Assembly (NCBI GenBank): GCA_025267735.1
Contig: CM046307.1
Location: forward strand, 7,446,258 to 7,510,257
Source: Mactra quadrangularis
Taxonomy: Eukaryota > Mollusca > Bivalvia > Venerida > Mactridae
Direction: 5' to 3'
DNA length: 64,000 bases
Under the pieces are notes generated by a model that saw nothing but the letters and a program-made list of their open reading frames with translations, did not search any database and was not told the origin of the DNA. This document shows positions 13,072 through 24,620 of this stretch, one piece after another (the first letter of the stretch is position 1; every line of letters starts with the position of its first letter). Both the position numbers and the translations under genes were made by a program.

Positions 13072-13362
13072 TCAACCCGGGTCGGTGGCGCAGTTAGTAG
13101 CGCGCCGGGATTTGGAATCTCGTGTCCCGAAGGGGGTACGTGTTCAAATCCCACCCAGGGAGGTTATACCCTTCCATGAAAATTTGACAATAATGTCAAT
13201 TTTCCTCCATTAATAAGATAAATGGAGAAGTTTCCGGCCTTGTATTAGGGTAGGCGAGTATTGGTTATAGACAAGGGTCATGGAAAGCTAGGTTAGGTGC
13301 GCTGGACGCCGTAAAATGGCCTAAATTGTGTTGACACGGCGTTTAACCCAATAAAAATTTAC
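13072..13362 (+). mobile_element. tRNA-derived SINE (full-length copy)
   Basis: The tRNA head has box A (ggtggcgcagttagtagcgcg) and box B (gttcaaatccc). The body is 'ttatacccttccatgaaaat' and the LINE-like tail 'cggcgtttaacccaataaa'. It is the same family as 5010-5300 in the opposite orientation. Confidence 0.82.
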
Positions 13363-14179
13363 TCATTTCTTCCTATATCATCTCATCTCGTCTTTTCACA
13401 GAAGAGTTCTCAGTAAAAAATACATATCCCCATCAGCAACTTTTCTGTATTTAAAATTACCTAAAACAAGCAGTAGCAGTAAAGGCAATGTCTCTTTTTG
13501 ACATTTTTTACATTAATTGCCTTAGACAAACTTAAGTACAGACAATTTGGTTTTTTTACATTAATTTACGCGTATAAATCTTCTGAAGAATTTAAATGAC
13601 TTTAATGATATTTCATGCGAAAGTTAAACAGTTCTTAATTTGTGTATCATTGCATTTAACTTGATTAAAGTGACACGATTGACAAAGTAGTCATTTTCAC
13701 TTTTGAATAAATTCCCAAAGGATTTTTTTAATATTGGTTAAAAAATCTCCAGCTTCTTGCTTATTTTTTGAGCATAAATAAATCAAAGCGCTCAAAGGAC
13801 AGTTTTGATTTTTTTAATAAATCAAAACACTCGCGGGACTATTTTCCAATGACAGTATCTGTTTAAATATGTAAAAAAATGCATCTTTTAAGTAGATAAG
13901 AATGACGGATTGGCAATTATAAAGTATTTTCTAACAAGAAATAAGTCTAAAACTTTCACAGAAAACTGAAGTCATCAGTTATCTACAAGCTAAGACGTCT
14001 GGAGTTATGACTGCGTCATTCAACACGAAGAGGTGTCACCTTGGCAACAAAGTATTACTTGTCGTTGTCAAGTGTGAGCTGTTTTTGTAATTGACGCCAT
14101 TAATCAACACTTCTGGAAATATTTACGACTCAACTTTACCAAATTTTCTCGAAACTTTTCTTGTACTTGCTTATTTTTC
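13363..14179. other. Intergenic, no gene seen
   Basis: AT-rich sequence without recognisable features. Confidence 0.4.
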
Positions 14180-14505
14180 CTCAAGAAGTTTGTTTGTTTT
14201 TGTTGGTATTACGCCGTAGCAACACATTGTGTAGGTCATATAACGGCGGTCAGTCAACCTACTCTCTGTTCCTGGAAAGGCTAAATCTCTGGATTTAGCT
14301 GTTAACCAACTACTAAGCGCATACTTTCGTCAGCGACTGACATCTGCCCTTACATAAATAAGAATCATTGGCATAAGGGAGAATAGTCGTAGAAAAATTT
14401 CATGACCAAGCACCTTGAAAGTATGCACCGCCCGGGAGTCAAACCCACGACCCCTCGATCAGTAGACTTGCGTGCTACCAACTAAGCTAGCCTGGTGGCT
14501 TCCTC
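14180..14505 (-). mobile_element. tRNA-derived SINE, second subfamily
   Basis: On the minus strand the head reads 'ggctagcttagttggtagca' (box A) and 'gggtttgactccc' (box B). The tail reads 'ggcgtaataccaacaaaaac'. The head differs from the 13072 SINE, so it is a separate subfamily with a related LINE-type tail. Confidence 0.72.
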
Positions 14506-15159
14506 ACAAGACGACAACCTCTTCCTACACAAAGGAAATTCTGCATTACCTAGTGTCGGTGCGCCATATAAGCAAAATAAAAACTCCGATACCAAACATA
14601 CTAATGAATCCTCGGTATACTAGAGTGCTGAGCTATGGTTTTTATAGAGTAAGTATTCCATTAAATTTTTATATGATACATTCCATATTCAAATAATATA
14701 TACTCATCAAAAAATTAAAGGGGCTGGAATATAATCATCTATCATTGTGTAAGATACATATAAATCATTCAAGAAGACATACCATATTGTAAAGTAACAA
14801 GGGAACATCCTATATGAATGTCCATTACAGTTTTGAGGTTGTAGACAAAATCTCAACAATTATTAACCACTCATAGAATGTATATGGTTCTGTCTAGGTG
14901 GGTGGGGTAAAGTAAATATAAACATTTGCTGTTTGTGCGAAGTAACTTTCCAAATCTAAATTGAAAATGTATATGAACACTTCTAGCAGTAAAAACTTAT
15001 CTATATCAATGTTTGGAAATGCAAAAAAGTGTCCGAAAGTCTGAGGAATTTAGTTTCATTTGTCTATGTGTCATTGAAGGTTTCCAGTGTGTTATTTTGC
15101 GCTGTAATACATCCTACAATTCTCTATTGAATTGAGATCAGGTGACATTGCCGTTCTCT

Positions 15160-15390
15160 CCTCTCCGTTTCTAATGGTAACGGTTGTACAACTCTTCTTC
15201 TATGTGGTCATGCGCATTTTTATCCATAAGCACTAATTCCAACCAACTGCACAGCCGCCAGGGCGCTCGAAGGTGTGAAGAATCTCGTCTCCAGTATGTG
15301 TAATCTTCAGGGTTTCCTTTACAAATCACAAAAAGTTCCGTGTGATGACGGTATAATGCCTCCCCAAAACAGAACCAAGCTCTCACCAAC
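15160..15390 (-). pseudogene. Tc1-like (IS630) transposase fragment, probable
   Basis: A 72-codon open stretch contains TELFVICKGNPEDY and later LVLMDKNAHDH. These align in spacing with the Tc1/Tc3 transposase region around the second catalytic Asp (usual form 'DNARPH'). No flanking catalytic domain, start or inverted ends were found, so it is a decayed fragment. Assigned by motif resemblance only. Confidence 0.4.
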
Positions 15391-15929
15391 CTGTCAAGCT
15401 CTGTTCTTACTCATTCATGAATAACAATTCAACTTCTACCTTGAATAAATTGCTTTCTTGCAATACATCGAGTATTTATAATCATAAACGATAAAACATT
15501 TTAACACCTTTTGTCAAGGCATTACTACGTACAGACAGACCAATTTTCATAATGCCATTTGGCGTTATATTCCTGTCCCTTTATTGTTTTGTTGAGTAAA
15601 TATGAAATTCGTAAATTCTGATTCACATAGCATTCACCTGTCGTAAATAGACACTACATTTGCTATTACAGCTTCCATTGTCTGACTGTTTAGCGCAAGT
15701 TTAAATGCTTAGGCGGCCGACACCGTTCCATAACAAAAGCACTATACATGTACACTGTTATGCATATGTATTAAACATACTTTTGACTCGGAATCGTGCC
15801 GGCCGCCTATGTTACATTGTGTACTCATGCCTTGATTTTGCCATGAGTGATGTTGGACAATGACGACGTGCTGTCTTCCTGTTAAGAGATATATTTTCTC
15901 ATAACAAGTCAACCTTAACCCGACCAGCC

Positions 15930-16215
15930 ATACAGATGGTCCAATGGTTAGAACGCTCGATTACAAATTAAATACTCTTGGTTAAATCCCTAGTCGGGAT
16001 AAATCATACTCAATCGCAAATCAGCATTCATAAGCATGCATTTCTTTTCATTTGTTGAACCCAATCGAGCTTAGATTGGTCATACCCTTCCATGAATATT
16101 TTACATTAAAGTCATATTTCGTCGTGCAGAGGGAAGTAGCAGGATATTTGAGGGAGGGTAAGCGAGTACTGATAAGTGTTGGGAAATGGTGTTAACACAC
16201 ACGAAATATCGACCA
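15930..16215 (+). mobile_element. Degenerate tRNA-derived SINE
   Basis: Box A-like 'tggtccaatggttagaacgc' and box B-like 'ggttaaatccc' are followed by the body motif 'catacccttccatgaata' shared with the SINE at 13072. It is diverged and lacks a clear tail. Confidence 0.6.
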
Positions 16216-16377
16216 CAAGAACCAGTCAATTTAATATAGCTAGAACAAATTGAACTGAGACGAGTTTTACATTTTATTCTTAAGATACCACTGTAAGGCT
16301 GATCAAATGTCTGAAAATATGTTCGTTGTCTCAGGTCAAAATGAACCAACTAGGTAGGCTTATATTCATAGGCTACA

Positions 16378-16797
16378 CATGGGACACGTTCCACAAGGCG
16401 ATCGCAAGCTAGCGCTTTTAGAAAGCGATTTTTTAGCATAACGGGTTGCTTCAAGCTAGCAAATCCAAGATGGCACCTTTCTCAAACAAAAAGTTCAGAA
16501 TTGTAACAAATGAAAAATATTTAAATCGATTGTCACCATGATTATTCTATTTTACCACTTTGATGAAATATATGCTTTAAATAAAATATATACCAGTATT
16601 CCTGAAACAGAAACACGTTCCCACAGAGGCAGCCATTTTGAAATAAGCAGAAGTGTTCCGAATGATAGGGCTAGCAATAAATCTTGCTGCGTATCGCTAG
16701 CTAGCGATTCAAATTGCTCTATCGTAACAGTCCGTTTTATAGGAAATCGCTATGTAGCGATACAAAGCGCTCGCCGTGTTTGTTGAACGCGCCCATG
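16378..16797. mobile_element. Inverted-repeat MITE, superfamily uncertain
   Basis: The left end 'tgggacacgttccacaaggc' and the reverse complement of the right end 'tgggcgcgttcaacaaacac' are similar. Both ends hold 'gcgatcgc/tagcgat' sub-terminal palindromes. The 82-codon ORF inside runs over these repeats and is not called. No clean target duplication was seen. Confidence 0.45.
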
Positions 16798-17041
16798 ACT
16801 AGCGTTAATAATAACGAAGTAAATGATACATATACAATAATTTTATTGACAAAAAGTTAAAATTTTATTATAAAACATTGAATGACTGCCCTATAACAGC
16901 GCTGAAATGGTTAATTTTTGTCAAATTTGACGAAACTTTATGTACTGAATGTTCCTATGATTGGTAACAACTACCTACACGACTTAAACATCGTTGAGAT
17001 CAACAAGGTTTGATGTGTACACACGGGTGGGAAATGCACTA

Positions 17042-17540
17042 CTCAAAAGTTCTAAACCGCCACTACATATAATAATGCAATTCAATAAAATTCTCACGTT
17101 TATTCCAACATTTTATTCATAAATTTGTAACGTACAAAAATTAACGAAAACGAAACAGGCCCAAAATTGGAAAATCACAATTCAAATGCGACGATTGATA
17201 ATTGACATACCTGCTTACAGAGGCACCAACTTCGATAATTCCAACTGCAAGAGTGCGTTCTTCTAGTTGCATTCTTGCTATGTTTTGTGTTTTTCTTATG
17301 TCCATTAAAATAAATTACAGATGAAACGAAGACAAAAACACGTGCAGCTTATTGCGCGGGAATTTCGTGCTCATTTCATCGATACCAACTTTTGTATCGA
17401 TTCACCGCTCATTGCTAAAACCGGATTCGGTATTGGTATTAAAAGAGAACGGTATTGACTTCCATGCAAAATATCATATTTTAGAACAACGGTGGTCAAA
17501 TTATTCGAGTTTTATCTAGTGGCGGTTTAGAACTTTTGAG
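17042..17540. mobile_element. TA-flanked MITE (499 bp)
   Basis: The inverted ends CTCAAAAGTTCTAAACCGCC and its exact complement (ggcggtttagaacttttgag) are flanked by TA at 17040-17041 and 17541-17542. There is no ORF. This fits a Tc1/mariner-type non-autonomous element. Confidence 0.75.
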
Positions 17541-17542
17541 TA

Positions 17543-18362
17543 CATGTAGGCAAAATTCAATAAATCAAGGTGAAACTAACATCTTAATTTAGATGCAAGT
17601 ATTTCATTTGTTTCGAATTTGCAATAAAGTTGCATTGATCTACGAAGGACATTTTAAGTTTTTGTCGAAGTGTTTGATATTTACAATAAGTGTCTTAGTT
17701 TTCACAATTATTCTAACAAACAAAATATGTGTTTGAATATTTGAAAAAAAATACAGAGGTATGTAACAAGTAAATAAGCTTTGACTTTGAATGGGAAGCT
17801 CACAATTTTATCTTTAAAATGACAGTGGATGTACGTGACGATTGTTTAATAAATAATACAAAGCCAGTTGTTCGAACTTTTTCGAGGGGATATTATACTA
17901 TATGTATTATTTATTTATTTTTGTAACATTTGGCCCCATGGTATATCCACCATGTCACGTGCTTAACCCTACTGTCCCTTTTGGTCGAAATTACTTCAAG
18001 TTAATTTGGAATGTCCCTTTTGGTCGAAATTGTTTCAAATTAATATGGAATTACAATAAACGGATTCGTGGAATATTCATTTGGTTAGTGAATCCTGGTC
18101 AGTAATTTTCGGTTATCATTTATTAATGTTTTCCTTTAACAGAATTCACACAATACAAAGGTAACAATACGTATAACAATTTACGTTCACTATTAATTCG
18201 CTGTGTGTTTGAGCCAAGTGAAACAGTATTGTCCAGTGGGAGGACACTGTACTGCCCTACTGTATTTCCCTTTTCATTATGTTTGATGCCATTTGAGATT
18301 TCAAAACTGTATATGCTTGAGCCTTAGACAGTCAGCGTCGTTTAAGTTAGGATTTTATAGAA
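17543..18362. other. Intergenic with a small 39-bp tandem repeat
   Basis: A unit beginning 'tgtcccttttggtcgaaatt' occurs twice in tandem around 17970-18050. The rest is AT-rich DNA downstream of the minus-strand GPCR gene and probably holds its 3'UTR. Confidence 0.45.
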
Positions 18363-20282
18363 TCATTTTGAGGAAGATTTCTTTCGCCTAAAGCATGGTA
18401 AAGCTTCTTTAAAACTACGTCTAAAATTAGTTGAAAACATGGCGTATAAGAATGGATTGAGCACAGAGTTGAGGTATAATACAATAAATGATATAGGTGA
18501 CAATATTGTATCATATGAGTGTGGAAGGTTAAACAATCTCCAATAGTGATTGACCACTCGCATCATGTGCGGAAGAACACATACACCAAATGTTACAACG
18601 ACAGAAATCAACAGTCGAACTACTTTTTTCCTTGCTTGTGCAACACGTTTAGTATTTGATAAATAGTCCTGTCTATATCGACTGCTTTGTCTACTCACGC
18701 AGTTTCTTGAGAAGTTTGATCCATGGTCCCTCTGTCCACAAAGTCGAATAGTCATGTCTGTTTCCACAGCGTTTGTTTCAATAGAAGCCAATGGGATGAA
18801 AATTTTGATTTCTTGATGATCCTCTGTGCGACGTAAGCCACACATTACAGTCGTGTTATTATTCCCTTTAAATGAATAAGCCGCTTGGTCAATGTTATTG
18901 TAATCATCACTTGAGCCTCTTTGTGACGAAGGTGGTTCATCACTTGGGGTGTTACTTACGTTGGCACTCCTATTCATGAATTCAGACCTCCGTAAAGAAT
19001 GATCCCGCATGAAACTCGAAGCACGTGTTGTTGAGTTGAATGACGTATCATCTACATCCGGGTAACTTCGCATTCTCATGGCGGAAATGATGGTCGTCTT
19101 CCATAATGCTCTCGCTACACGATAGTACATGCAACCAATTAGTATTAAAGGGATAATATACCAAACTATTAGGTTAGCTAGACTCATCCATTTTAAGCTT
19201 TCAAAATGATCAAAAGCTGAGTAACAGAACTCCTGGTCATAATTTTGGAATGCTATTGTGTCGTAATATAATAAATATGGAATATTATACAAGAAAGCTA
19301 TCAACCATATAATGATTTGGACAACTACCAATCTCTTCGTTGTCATAATATGACGAGCTTTAAATGGATGTAGTATAGCTATATATCGTTCTACTGCAAT
19401 CACTGTCAGCACTGTGATACTTCCAATATAACTGACATTCCATATATAGTAATAGATCTTACACATTGCCTGAAAACATATAAGAAAAATGTACAGTTAG
19501 TTTTGATAAACACTGTTCATCTAGAAATATGCAAATTTGTTAATAGTCCGGGATTTATTAGCACTTGTTCATGCATATCATAGGCAAAGTCACGTTATCT
19601 TTAGCGGGTCTATGACCTTGTCCCAATAATTTAGTGTTATTGTTTGTAAAATCAAATTGAAACAGTAAATATGCAGTTGTTTCTTTTTGACCTATCACCA
19701 TTTATTAATGTTAGCTAGAATAAGACTTATAAAATGATAATTATTGAAATGTCACATTACAGATAATTTTGATCTACATGTATATTTTTTACTATTTTCT
19801 AAATGTTTATCTCTATTGTTAAACATGTTCTCTAAACTTATATTAACAAAAGCTTGATTTTGTGGTCCTCATAAATAAGCAATAAGAATTATGTATCTTG
19901 GTAAAGAAACCAATGTGGCACTTTTTGTAGGATTCTGTACGCTATACGGATCATCAAACAATAAAGTCTACAGTCCAACCACGCTCAACCACGTCTTCGG
20001 TCATACTAATCGCATTCTAATCGTTTACCATCCTTCGACAAATTTATGACATAGACGCCATATATTTATATGTAGTAAGATCTTAATAATATGACTTATG
20101 AATTTATAATCGTGTCTTTACCTTGCCTAATATCCAGTTAGGTTGTAAAAATGTTGATAAGTTTGGTAACACACAAAACACTCCTACACAAAAATCAGCA
20201 ATTGCAAGATTAGCCAGCAAGAAATTGGTCATACTACGTAATCGAGGACTTCTAGCAATAGCAAACAATACCATAGCGTTTC
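18363..20282 (-). CDS. Class A neuropeptide GPCR, trissin-receptor-like (two 3' exons)
   Basis: A seven-transmembrane peptide receptor is encoded by two certain exons: 20282-20122 (end of TM1 and TM2; NFLLANLAIADFCVGVFC) and 19469-18363 (TM3 to C-terminus). The donor (AAG|GTAAAG) and acceptor (TTTTCAG|GCA) join in phase 0. Rhodopsin-family hallmarks are GN at the TM1 end, LAxAD in TM2, a TM3 Cys (AMCKIY), ERY at the TM3 end, and NPFLY in TM7 (NSVLNPFLYAMF). Intracellular loop 3 is long and Ser/Arg-rich (about 150 residues). The C-tail is short and basic, ending KKSSSK. TM2 'FCVGVFCVLPNLS', 'ALWK' after TM5 and the TM6-TM7 stretch resemble trissin receptors, with neuropeptide FF/orexin receptors as the alternative. 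The first residue of exon 20282 completes a Gly codon split by an intron. See the candidate upstream exon at 21239-21354. Confidence 0.85.
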
Positions 20283-21238
20283 CTGAAAATACACCAAAAC
20301 ATAGTTTATTAGTTTGAAACATTAGCATTCGATGTGGAAGGCTCAATTTCCTGTAAGGTGTTGATGGCTAGATTTGTAGCTGTGATCTTCATTCTTACAT
20401 CACAATTATTCTTTTTCAACAAATATACTATTATAATTTTATAATGTCAAGGTCTCTCAAATGGTGTCTTAGCAAAAGTTTTAATTTCCAGATTTGGAAA
20501 GATACGAGTAATATCTTTTCTCTGGTATTTTCTAAATGTCACTGATACATCAACAGGAACTGAGTCTAGTCTTAAATATGTTCTATCGTCTCACTTTCAA
20601 CACTATAATTACAGTTCCAGTATGTTCTATCTAGTATTTAATAATGTCAACATAGTGTATTTTGATTTATTAATGTGTGGTAATATCGGGTAAGATCTCC
20701 ATTTACATCCTAAATTATCTTACATCCAATAAATACTAACATTAATGCACATTTACTGCAATTTTACTGCATAATTGAAGGTTTTACCTCAAATTGTCGG
20801 AGTAGATTTCTCAGATAAATAGATGATACTTTTTTGTATCTCTTTTTGAACTTGCTAAGTGTAGAAATGTTATCAAAGCCATTAAATGCAAGGACAAATG
20901 TCTGATTTGTAGAAGTTAACTATATGTTCTAAAGTTTTATGAATAACTGTAGAAATGTTGATTTTCCAGTAAATTACTGCTGCAATTTCTACGCAAAGTG
21001 AAATTGCAATAACTTCGTCCCTTCTTTCTTACATTAAACAAGAAATATCTTTCCAAAAACATCGGCGCTATGCATAGTTCCTTTTGTTCTCATTCACAAA
21101 GAGTCATTTGAAAAAAAAGTAATATTCTCACAATGAATCTCATATTTGCGAATATATACGATTCATATTCACTGTTTAGTTATATTGTCAGGAGCGTAAC
21201 ACGTAGAATGTATAATCAATTAGCAAGGTAAGTTACCT

Positions 21239-21354
21239 ATAATACACAGGGTAAATAAACAGCAACTACTGTCCGTGTTGCGTACCTGTTTATTACAAAT
21301 AACCAATGGTACCATATCTTCTATCCATTTCTCTATACCAGATGAGTATTTCAT
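21239..21354 (-). CDS. Candidate first coding exon of the GPCR (N-terminus and TM1)
   Basis: An open minus-strand stretch from ATG at 21354 ends with CCLFTLCIIG. A GTAACT donor follows the first base of a codon, giving exactly the phase needed to complete the Gly codon opening the exon at 20282 and to create the conserved TM1 Gly-Asn. Weakness: the residues just before (NKQVRNTDSS) are polar, so TM1 would be short. Another upstream exon or a different acceptor is possible. Confidence 0.35.
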
Positions 21355-22090
21355 TGAACAAACAGAAATGGTAGAGCAAATTGTATTGGTTAAACTATAG
21401 GTTGGCTTAGACAGCTGCGCCGAAAAAGCCAAAGAAACATTAGCGCGAATTTAAGATTTTTTTTTAAAATCACGAGTCGACTCACGTTCAAGGTTACAGT
21501 TACGTTTAAACAATTACAACATAAACGAAATACTACAATCTGATTGGTCAAAAGCGAACACGTGACTTGAAAAAAAATGTGATTTCATTATTTTATAAAT
21601 GCATGTCAATAAAAGAAGTAAATTATCAAAAACATGAAAAATGATGATCCGATAATATCATATTGAAAATAAAATAAGAAATAAATGTTAACCGGAATGA
21701 ACGTTCCAGTTTCACTTTCAGCTTTACTATAAAGAGTTGACCAAGACCTTGATAAACGCACGGGAATAGCGTAAAACTTTCAACTTGTTTACACGTTTGT
21801 TTTAAGCTACACAATCGTGTTTTTGCCTTGTATTGCTCCTGTTATACAAATTAAAATCCATTTACTAACATCTCTTTGCATTATTGATTCTGTAATGACA
21901 TTAAAATCTTGAAAAATTGCATCGAAGCGGAGACCAAAATGGCCGACGGCTGGCATGAAAGACCTGTTAACCAACAAGATTATTCAGCACTACAATGCAT
22001 TTGGCGCTTACGCATTAAAATATAGTTCTTGATATTAACGCAATTTATTGTAATTTAGGCGAAAAATTTCGCCTAGAGAGGTTGTAATAA

Positions 22091-22234
22091 TAAGGATTGA
22101 AATCATAGAAACTGACTTTCATAAAAAAATAAATGTCATTTTGCTGATATCTTACTTCGGCTTATGCAAATAAGATATCAGCAAAATGACATCTATTTTT
22201 CGATGAAAGTCAGTTTCTATGATTTCAATCCTTA
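22091..22234. repeat. Fold-back hairpin element, about 60-bp arms
   Basis: The left arm starts TAAGGATTGAAATCATAGAA. The right arm is its reverse complement with few mismatches, ending 'tttcaatcctta'. The loop is under 20 bases around 'cttcggcttatgcaaa'. An RNA from this site would form a near-perfect stem. Confidence 0.75.
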
Positions 22235-24620
22235 AGTATGTTCTAATATTGTTACACTTTATTTAGTTTGGTTTACTAAATGTGTGGTAAAATTATTTGA
22301 TGAAATCATGGCCTTAGTTAATTTTCGTCTGGTTTCGTAAATAATTTTACTGCTGCACATGTTAAGATTCTAATGGAAAATGCTTCTCGAAAATTGGCTG
22401 ATGCATCTTTCTTCTAATTTCCTATTCCTTTAAATTTGTTTTTTTCTGATAAACGTATTTAATCCTTTTACACTTCATGTTAACATACCCCAGATTCTAA
22501 GGACAATTTGATTAAAATAGAGGAATTAGTGACTCGTTTTCACCGAAATCTTTCTACATCAGTGTTGGCACCGATTTAAGTAAACGATAAGATATAATGA
22601 CTTCTCTCTTATAAATCAACAGGAACTAAGTCTAGTCTTATTTTTTTGCCATCTTCTCACTAACAACATTATAATTACGGTTTTGGTATGTTCTATCTAG
22701 TATCATAATGTCTACGTAATGTATTTAGATTTATAAATGTGTGATGATATCACATAAATACCCAGTCGCTTCTTTAATTATCGTATTTTCAAAAAAATAC
22801 ATCATTAATGTATATTTTACTGCAAATTGCTGCAGATATCTTAGAAAAAAATATTAATTTCCTTTAAAAGGTTTTGAAACTTGCTTACTTTAAAAAATTT
22901 TTAAAGCCATTTAACACAAGGACAAATCTCTAATCTGTTATAGTTGTTCATATTTTATAAATGTTTCATGAATAATGGTAAAATTGCTGATTTTACAACT
23001 AATGACTGCTGCACATTTAAAACAAAGACAAATTACACTATAGGGCCTATTTGGCTTCTCTATTAAATTTAAAATGCCACTAAAACATTAACGCGCATTA
23101 GTCTATGAATATTTGTCTTAAAAGGTACGTGTCGACTAATGTAATGTTTAAGGTTATGATTACCATGTTAGTTTTTTCTACCATTTAAAATAATTAACAC
23201 TGAATGTATGTGGGTTTCGAAATGCTTGGTTATATCATATTATGACATCATTACCCCAATTATTTTTGTCTCGTCGACGGTTTCGTAAATGAATTAGTTT
23301 AGATTTTACTGAAAATTTCAGCTGCACGAGTTAAGCTTCTAATGCAAAAGGCTTCTCGAAAATGGGATGATGCATTTATTAAACTTCTTTCTAATTTTCT
23401 GTATCTGAAGAATACATTTAAGCCTTTAGGTGCAAAAACAAATCATAATCTGTAGAAACATTCCGCATAGTATCTGATACACATACATATGTTGTTTATA
23501 ATATTTCCCTAAAATTGATCAGATCTTAAATTATGACAAGATAAAAATTTCTGATGCGACAAATTCACAAATAGGCATGTATATGTTCTACCGTTTGATC
23601 TTTAAGGTATTGCGTTTTTATACGATAAAAAGGAAACAATATTTAACTCAATCGATGTATTCAAAATCATTTAATATAAACAATATTTGTTCCAACCCAC
23701 AGATACTCCACTATCCTATACACTGCTCTCAGATAGGCAGACTGGTTACATTTGCAAAAACGTAAATGGAAACGATAAACAATCAACTTATACTTGTTAT
23801 CTTAAAAATGAAATCACCGTCGGTTATCCCACGTTAACTTACTCCGGTTTGCTGTGTTATAAACCGTGGGCCATTTGGTTAGAAAAAATCCCGTAATTAT
23901 AAATAATAAATGAGACAGTTTCATTAGTTCCGCAAAGAAACCACTGCGGAAAACTAGCAAATGAAATTACGCAACCATTTATTTGAAAATAAACATGTGC
24001 GTTGGTTTCTATTTTCAGTATGAAAACCCCAATGACGTCATTGTTATTGAAGAGTATTTAATTGTAACACACGATTTCATTGAAAGACGATTGGTTTCCA
24101 CAGCCTCATGCATATGCATGAAAACGAGATTTTGCCAGTCAAATTGCCCACGGTACGTATGGAGTGTAACGGAAGAAAGTACTGTGGTAGGCGACGATGA
24201 AATGAAATATAGAACAGTACAAAGCGAAAACTATATGCTTTTTTAAACACATATCATTAATACTTAATGTTGACAACATGCAAATTTTAAGAATAATTTG
24301 CATTAAATATAGAAATTAATGGCAAGTTTTCACTTTAACCTCTTTAATTCAGTGTCTACATCGATTTGGATCAATTTGCCTCTCCCTGGCATCAAAATTG
24401 TCATTGAAACATTAGCAGGAACTATGTCTAGTCAAAAATATTTCCTATCGTCTCTAAACATTATAAATACAGTTGAAATATGTTATATCGAGTATTTAAT
24501 GTCTATATAGTGTCTTTTGATTGATAAATGTTTGATGATATCATATAATAGCTCCATTTGCTTCCTTAATTATCCCTTTTACGATGGTATCAGAAAGTTG
24601 AATGATGCATTAGTGCAACT

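Larger units (their letters stand above)
20500..24620. repeat. Diverged repeated units upstream of the GPCR
   Basis: Three diverged copies of a unit containing 'aggaact.agtctagtc', 'tatgttctatctagtat' and 'ataaatgt.tgatgatatca' start near 20560, 22620 and 24415. The first two also share 'aaggacaaat.tct.at.tgt' (20895, 22919) and downstream sequence. A block with 'gcttctcgaaaat.gg.tgatgcat' occurs at 22385 and 23350. This could be an old tandem duplication or a decayed transposon family. No ORF is conserved among copies. Confidence 0.5.

Noticed and set aside
16538..16786. 82-codon plus-strand ORF
   Set aside because: Runs over the sub-terminal palindromes of a MITE.
23983..24246. Possible exon after a 'tattttcag' acceptor at about 24018
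   Set aside because: No homology recognised, no matching donor or neighbouring exon.
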